Shown piece after piece: positions 6,220 to 8,381 of a stretch of DNA of 8,381 bases (its first letter is position 1; every line of letters begins with the position of its first letter). The stretch covers positions 1 to 8,381 of the forward strand of contig WFPN01000121.1 of the NCBI GenBank assembly GCA_015487535.1, given 5' to 3'. The notes under the pieces are model-generated. The model was not told the origin of the DNA, did not search any database, and saw nothing but the letters and a program-made list of their open reading frames with translations. This DNA is from Aquificaceae bacterium (lineage in GTDB: Bacteria; Aquificota; Aquificia; Aquificales; Aquificaceae). The translations under genes and the position numbers were made by a program.

Positions 6220-7833
6220 TTAGAACTTGCAGTATCCGTGAGGACAGTAGTCCTCCTCCACCTTGGGTGGTTCATCGAAGTTGTGGGGAGGAGGAGGTGA
6301 TGGCAGCCTCCACTCGAGGGAGTTGCTCATCCAGGGGTTTTTGGGAGCCTTCTCACCGCTGAGAGCACCCTTTATCAGGGCAACTATCGCAAGGAGTATT
6401 CCAAAGGCGAGTATGAAGGCTCCGTAGGTCTGAAGGTGGTGGAGGGTTATCCAGCTTTCTATCGGCGGGTAGTCGTAGTACCTTCTGGGCATGCCCATTA
6501 TACCTATCACGAGCTGAGGGAAGTAGAGGAGATTGGATCCTATGAGAACCGTCCAGAAGCTTATCTTACCGAGTGTCTCTGGATACATCTTGCCGGTAAC
6601 CTTGGGCCACCAGTAGAAGAAGCCCGCAAATGCGGACAGAGTAACGGCCATACCCAGGACGTAGTGGAAGTGTCCCACAACGAAGTAAGAGTCGTGAACC
6701 GCCACGTCAAAGGCGGGGATACCCAGAGGAATACCTGTCAAACCACCTATAAGGAACATCAGGATAGCTCCGAGGGCGTAGAGCATCGGGGTCCTGTAAA
6801 CTATCGCGGCCTTGTAAAGGGTCGCCACCCAGTTGAAGATCTTTATTCCAGTGGGAACCGCTATCAGGAGTGTGGTGTAGGACATGAGGATCTTAACCCA
6901 GTCGGGAATACCGGAGACGAACATGTGGTGGGTCCAGACCATGAACCCGACCAGGGCTATGGCCCAGATCGCCACGACCATGGATCTGTATCCGAATATG
7001 GGTTTCCTTGCGAAGGCAGAAACTACCTCCGATATTATTCCGAATGCGGGAAGAACCATAACGTAAACGGCGGGATGGGAGTAGAACCAGAAGAGGTTCT
7101 GGTAGAGAACGGGATCACCGCCTCTGTTGGGATCGAAGAAGCTCGTCTTCAGGTATGTGTCGAGGAAGAGCATAGTGACCGCTCCCGCAACGGAGGGAAC
7201 ACCGAGGAGCTGTATAACGTTCGCGGCCATTATCCCGTGTATGAAGAGGTTGAGGTTAAAGAAGCCTATGCCGGGCTGCCTCATAGCTATAACTGTGGTT
7301 ATGAAGTTAACTGCACCCGCTATGGAGGCGAAACCGGTGAGGTGCCATATGAAAACGAAAAGGGCAACAGTTCCTGCAAATCCCACACCCTCCATAGTGG
7401 CGAGGGGAGGGTATCCAGTCCACATCGTCATTATCTGGTTTCCGGGGATAAAGGTCAGAAGCGCTATAACGCTTGCGGCGAAGAACATCCAGTAACCGAG
7501 GGCGTTCAATCTCGGGAAGGCAACATCCCTCGCTCCTATCATGAGGGGTATGAGGAAGTTGGCGAAAGAGGCCCATACACCTATCGCCCACCAGAGGAGT
7601 ATCACAGCACCGTGAACGGTAAGAAACCAGTTGTAGGTTTCAGGTTTGAGGTACTGCCCTCCAGGGTTGAAGAGCTCCAGTCTCATGCCGAGTGCCATAA
7701 GGCCAGCGACTATGAAGAAGAGGGTCGATGTAACCCCGTACATTATCCCTATCTTCTTGTGGTCCGTTGTGAATATCCACTCCCACAGGGAAGCAGCGAA
7801 CCAGGGTTTGTGTGCTGGCAGAGCCTCTCTCAT
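6220..7833 (-). CDS. coxA: Cytochrome c oxidase subunit I, type A2 aa3 heme-copper oxidase
   Basis: This is the catalytic core that reduces oxygen to water and pumps protons in the cytoplasmic membrane. The 537-residue protein has 12 helices and every redox ligand: His74 and His390 for low-spin heme a, His388 for heme a3, and His253, His302 and His303 for CuB, with Tyr257 as the cross-linked tyrosine. Asp103 (IGARDVAFPR) marks the D-channel entrance and Lys331 (VPTGIK) the K-channel. The helix VI motif is YSHPAVY (251-257): the usual Glu of HPEVY is absent and the Tyr-Ser pair replaces it, the mark of type A2 enzymes. The C-terminal tail is long, proline-rich (SPPPPHNF) and ends CPHGYCKF. The ATG overlaps the coxB stop (ATGA), with AGGAGGT six bases upstream. 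A terminator follows directly. Confidence 0.98.
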   Translation of the reverse strand: MREALPAHKPWFAASLWEWIFTTDHKKIGIMYGVTSTLFFIVAGLMALGMRLELFNPGGQYLKPETYNWFLTVHGAVILLWWAIGVWASFANFLIPLMIGARDVAFPRLNALGYWMFFAASVIALLTFIPGNQIMTMWTGYPPLATMEGVGFAGTVALFVFIWHLTGFASIAGAVNFITTVIAMRQPGIGFFNLNLFIHGIMAANVIQLLGVPSVAGAVTMLFLDTYLKTSFFDPNRGGDPVLYQNLFWFYSHPAVYVMVLPAFGIISEVVSAFARKPIFGYRSMVVAIWAIALVGFMVWTHHMFVSGIPDWVKILMSYTTLLIAVPTGIKIFNWVATLYKAAIVYRTPMLYALGAILMFLIGGLTGIPLGIPAFDVAVHDSYFVVGHFHYVLGMAVTLSAFAGFFYWWPKVTGKMYPETLGKISFWTVLIGSNLLYFPQLVIGIMGMPRRYYDYPPIESWITLHHLQTYGAFILAFGILLAIVALIKGALSGEKAPKNPWMSNSLEWRLPSPPPPHNFDEPPKVEEDYCPHGYCKF

Positions 7834-8381
7834 CTCACTACCTCCTGAGCCTTCTTCTGGTTTATGTTAGCAACCTCTAACTTCTCAGCTTCATGATCTA
7901 AGTCAGCGACCTCGCCCTTGAGCCACTTCTCGAACTCCTCCTTGGGAACCACCTTGAGCTTTGCGAACATCCTCGAGTGCCACTGACCACAGTATTCTCT
8001 ACAGAACACCCAGTACTCACCTGGCTTGTTGATCTGGAACCAGGTGTAGGTGGTCCTTCCGGGGACCATGTCCTGGGTCACGCCCGCAGCCCTGACGTAG
8101 AAGGAGTGGATCACGTCCTGAGAGGTGAGAACGGCCTTTATGGGAACCCCCGCCGGTATATAGACGTACTGCTGGAGCGCTCCGTCCACCTTGTAGCAGT
8201 CCTCGGGCTTGCACTTATTGTCTTCGGTATCCCTTATCGCGGAGGCGACCACCATCTTACCGTTGGGGTACTGGAACATCCACCCCCAGGCGAAGGCGGT
8301 CACCTTCAGTTCCATGGCGTTCTCAGGAGGCTTCCTCATCTGGGTGAATAGGGCGAAGCCGTGAGTGGCAAGGTAGAGAAC
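7830..8381 (-). CDS. coxB: Cytochrome c oxidase subunit II, CuA domain (5' end outside window)
   Basis: Subunit II takes electrons from cytochrome c through the binuclear CuA centre and passes them to subunit I. The frame is open to the right edge, giving 183 visible codons: the end of a membrane helix (about LYLATHGFALF), AMELKVTAFAWGWMFQYPNG, which begins the periplasmic cupredoxin domain, then the CuA site. Numbering from the Met at 8339, the ligands are His78 and the C-x-E-x-C-x3-H-x2-M set Cys113, Glu115, Cys117, His121 and Met124, all present. No CxxCH heme motif follows, so the enzyme is aa3-like and not a fused caa3 type, at least in the visible part. An extra cysteine pair, Cys43 and Cys48 (KCKPEDCYK), sits in a loop before the CuA region. 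The signal sequence and first helix lie beyond the window; the internal Met at 8339 is not the start. Confidence 0.97.
   Translation of the reverse strand, partial: VLYLATHGFALFTQMRKPPENAMELKVTAFAWGWMFQYPNGKMVVASAIRDTEDNKCKPEDCYKVDGALQQYVYIPAGVPIKAVLTSQDVIHSFYVRAAGVTQDMVPGRTTYTWFQINKPGEYWVFCREYCGQWHSRMFAKLKVVPKEEFEKWLKGEVADLDHEAEKLEVANINQKKAQEVVR
7840..7846 (-). promoter_or_regulatory. Ribosome binding site of coxA inside coxB
   Basis: AGGAGGT on the minus strand, within the last codons of coxB and six bases before the coxA ATG (7831-7833). Together with the ATGA stop/start overlap it fixes the coxA start and lets subunits II and I be made in step. Confidence 0.8.

Noticed and set aside
6436..7848. 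Long open frame (about 470 codons) on the plus strand opposite coxA
   Set aside because: It is antisense to a gene with every expected active-site residue. Its translation is rich in His, Gly, Glu and Tyr with no hydrophobic core or known motif, as expected from the mirror of a biased codon pattern.
1..8381. Mobile element, CRISPR array, tRNA or rRNA
   Set aside because: I looked on both strands for repeats with spacers, transposase or integrase motifs, and tRNA-like folds in the gaps. The only gap of note is 48 bases long and holds the terminator.

Overview
This window is a densely packed, one-directional stretch of a thermophile-like bacterial chromosome. Every supported gene is on the minus strand, so transcription runs from high to low coordinates. 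The heavy use of ATA (Ile) and AGG/AGA (Arg) codons, the Lys/Glu-rich coiled coils, and the pairing of an aa3-type oxidase with an LPS/outer-membrane gene pair point to a Gram-negative, aerobic or microaerophilic thermophile. Aquificaceae-like is my best guess, made from overall protein character and not from a database match.

Region 1 (8381 to 6220): the oxidase structural genes coxB (5' end outside the window) and coxA, joined by an ATGA stop/start overlap. CoxB carries a complete CuA site. CoxA has all heme and CuB ligands, plus the YSHPxVY signature of type A2 heme-copper oxidases. A strong hairpin followed by a T-rich run lies immediately after coxA (about 6184-6213).

Region 2 (6171 to 2419): an oxidase maturation cluster. 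In order it holds a 65-residue one-helix protein, ctaA (heme A synthase), ctaB (heme O synthase), a 427-residue heme-copper-oxidase-like 12-helix protein that lacks the helix VII His-His pair of a CuB site, a previously easy-to-miss 40-residue membrane protein, and a DUF420/CtaM-family protein. Genes overlap or sit within a few bases of each other. CtaB makes heme O from protoheme, CtaA converts heme O to heme A, and CtaM-type proteins are needed for maturation of aa3-type oxidases, so this block probably equips the CoxA/CoxB enzyme. The two small proteins and the CuB-deficient oxidase homologue are the least explained parts.

Region 3 (2397 to 1): an envelope/chromosome block of ompH (Skp-like periplasmic chaperone), lpxD (lipid A acyltransferase) and the N-terminal quarter of smc (cut by the left edge), linked by ATGA overlaps. 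No terminator separates it from the oxidase maturation genes.

There is no non-coding gap above about 50 bases. I see no tRNA, rRNA, CRISPR array, insertion sequence or other mobile element. No gene for oxidase subunit III is present within the window.
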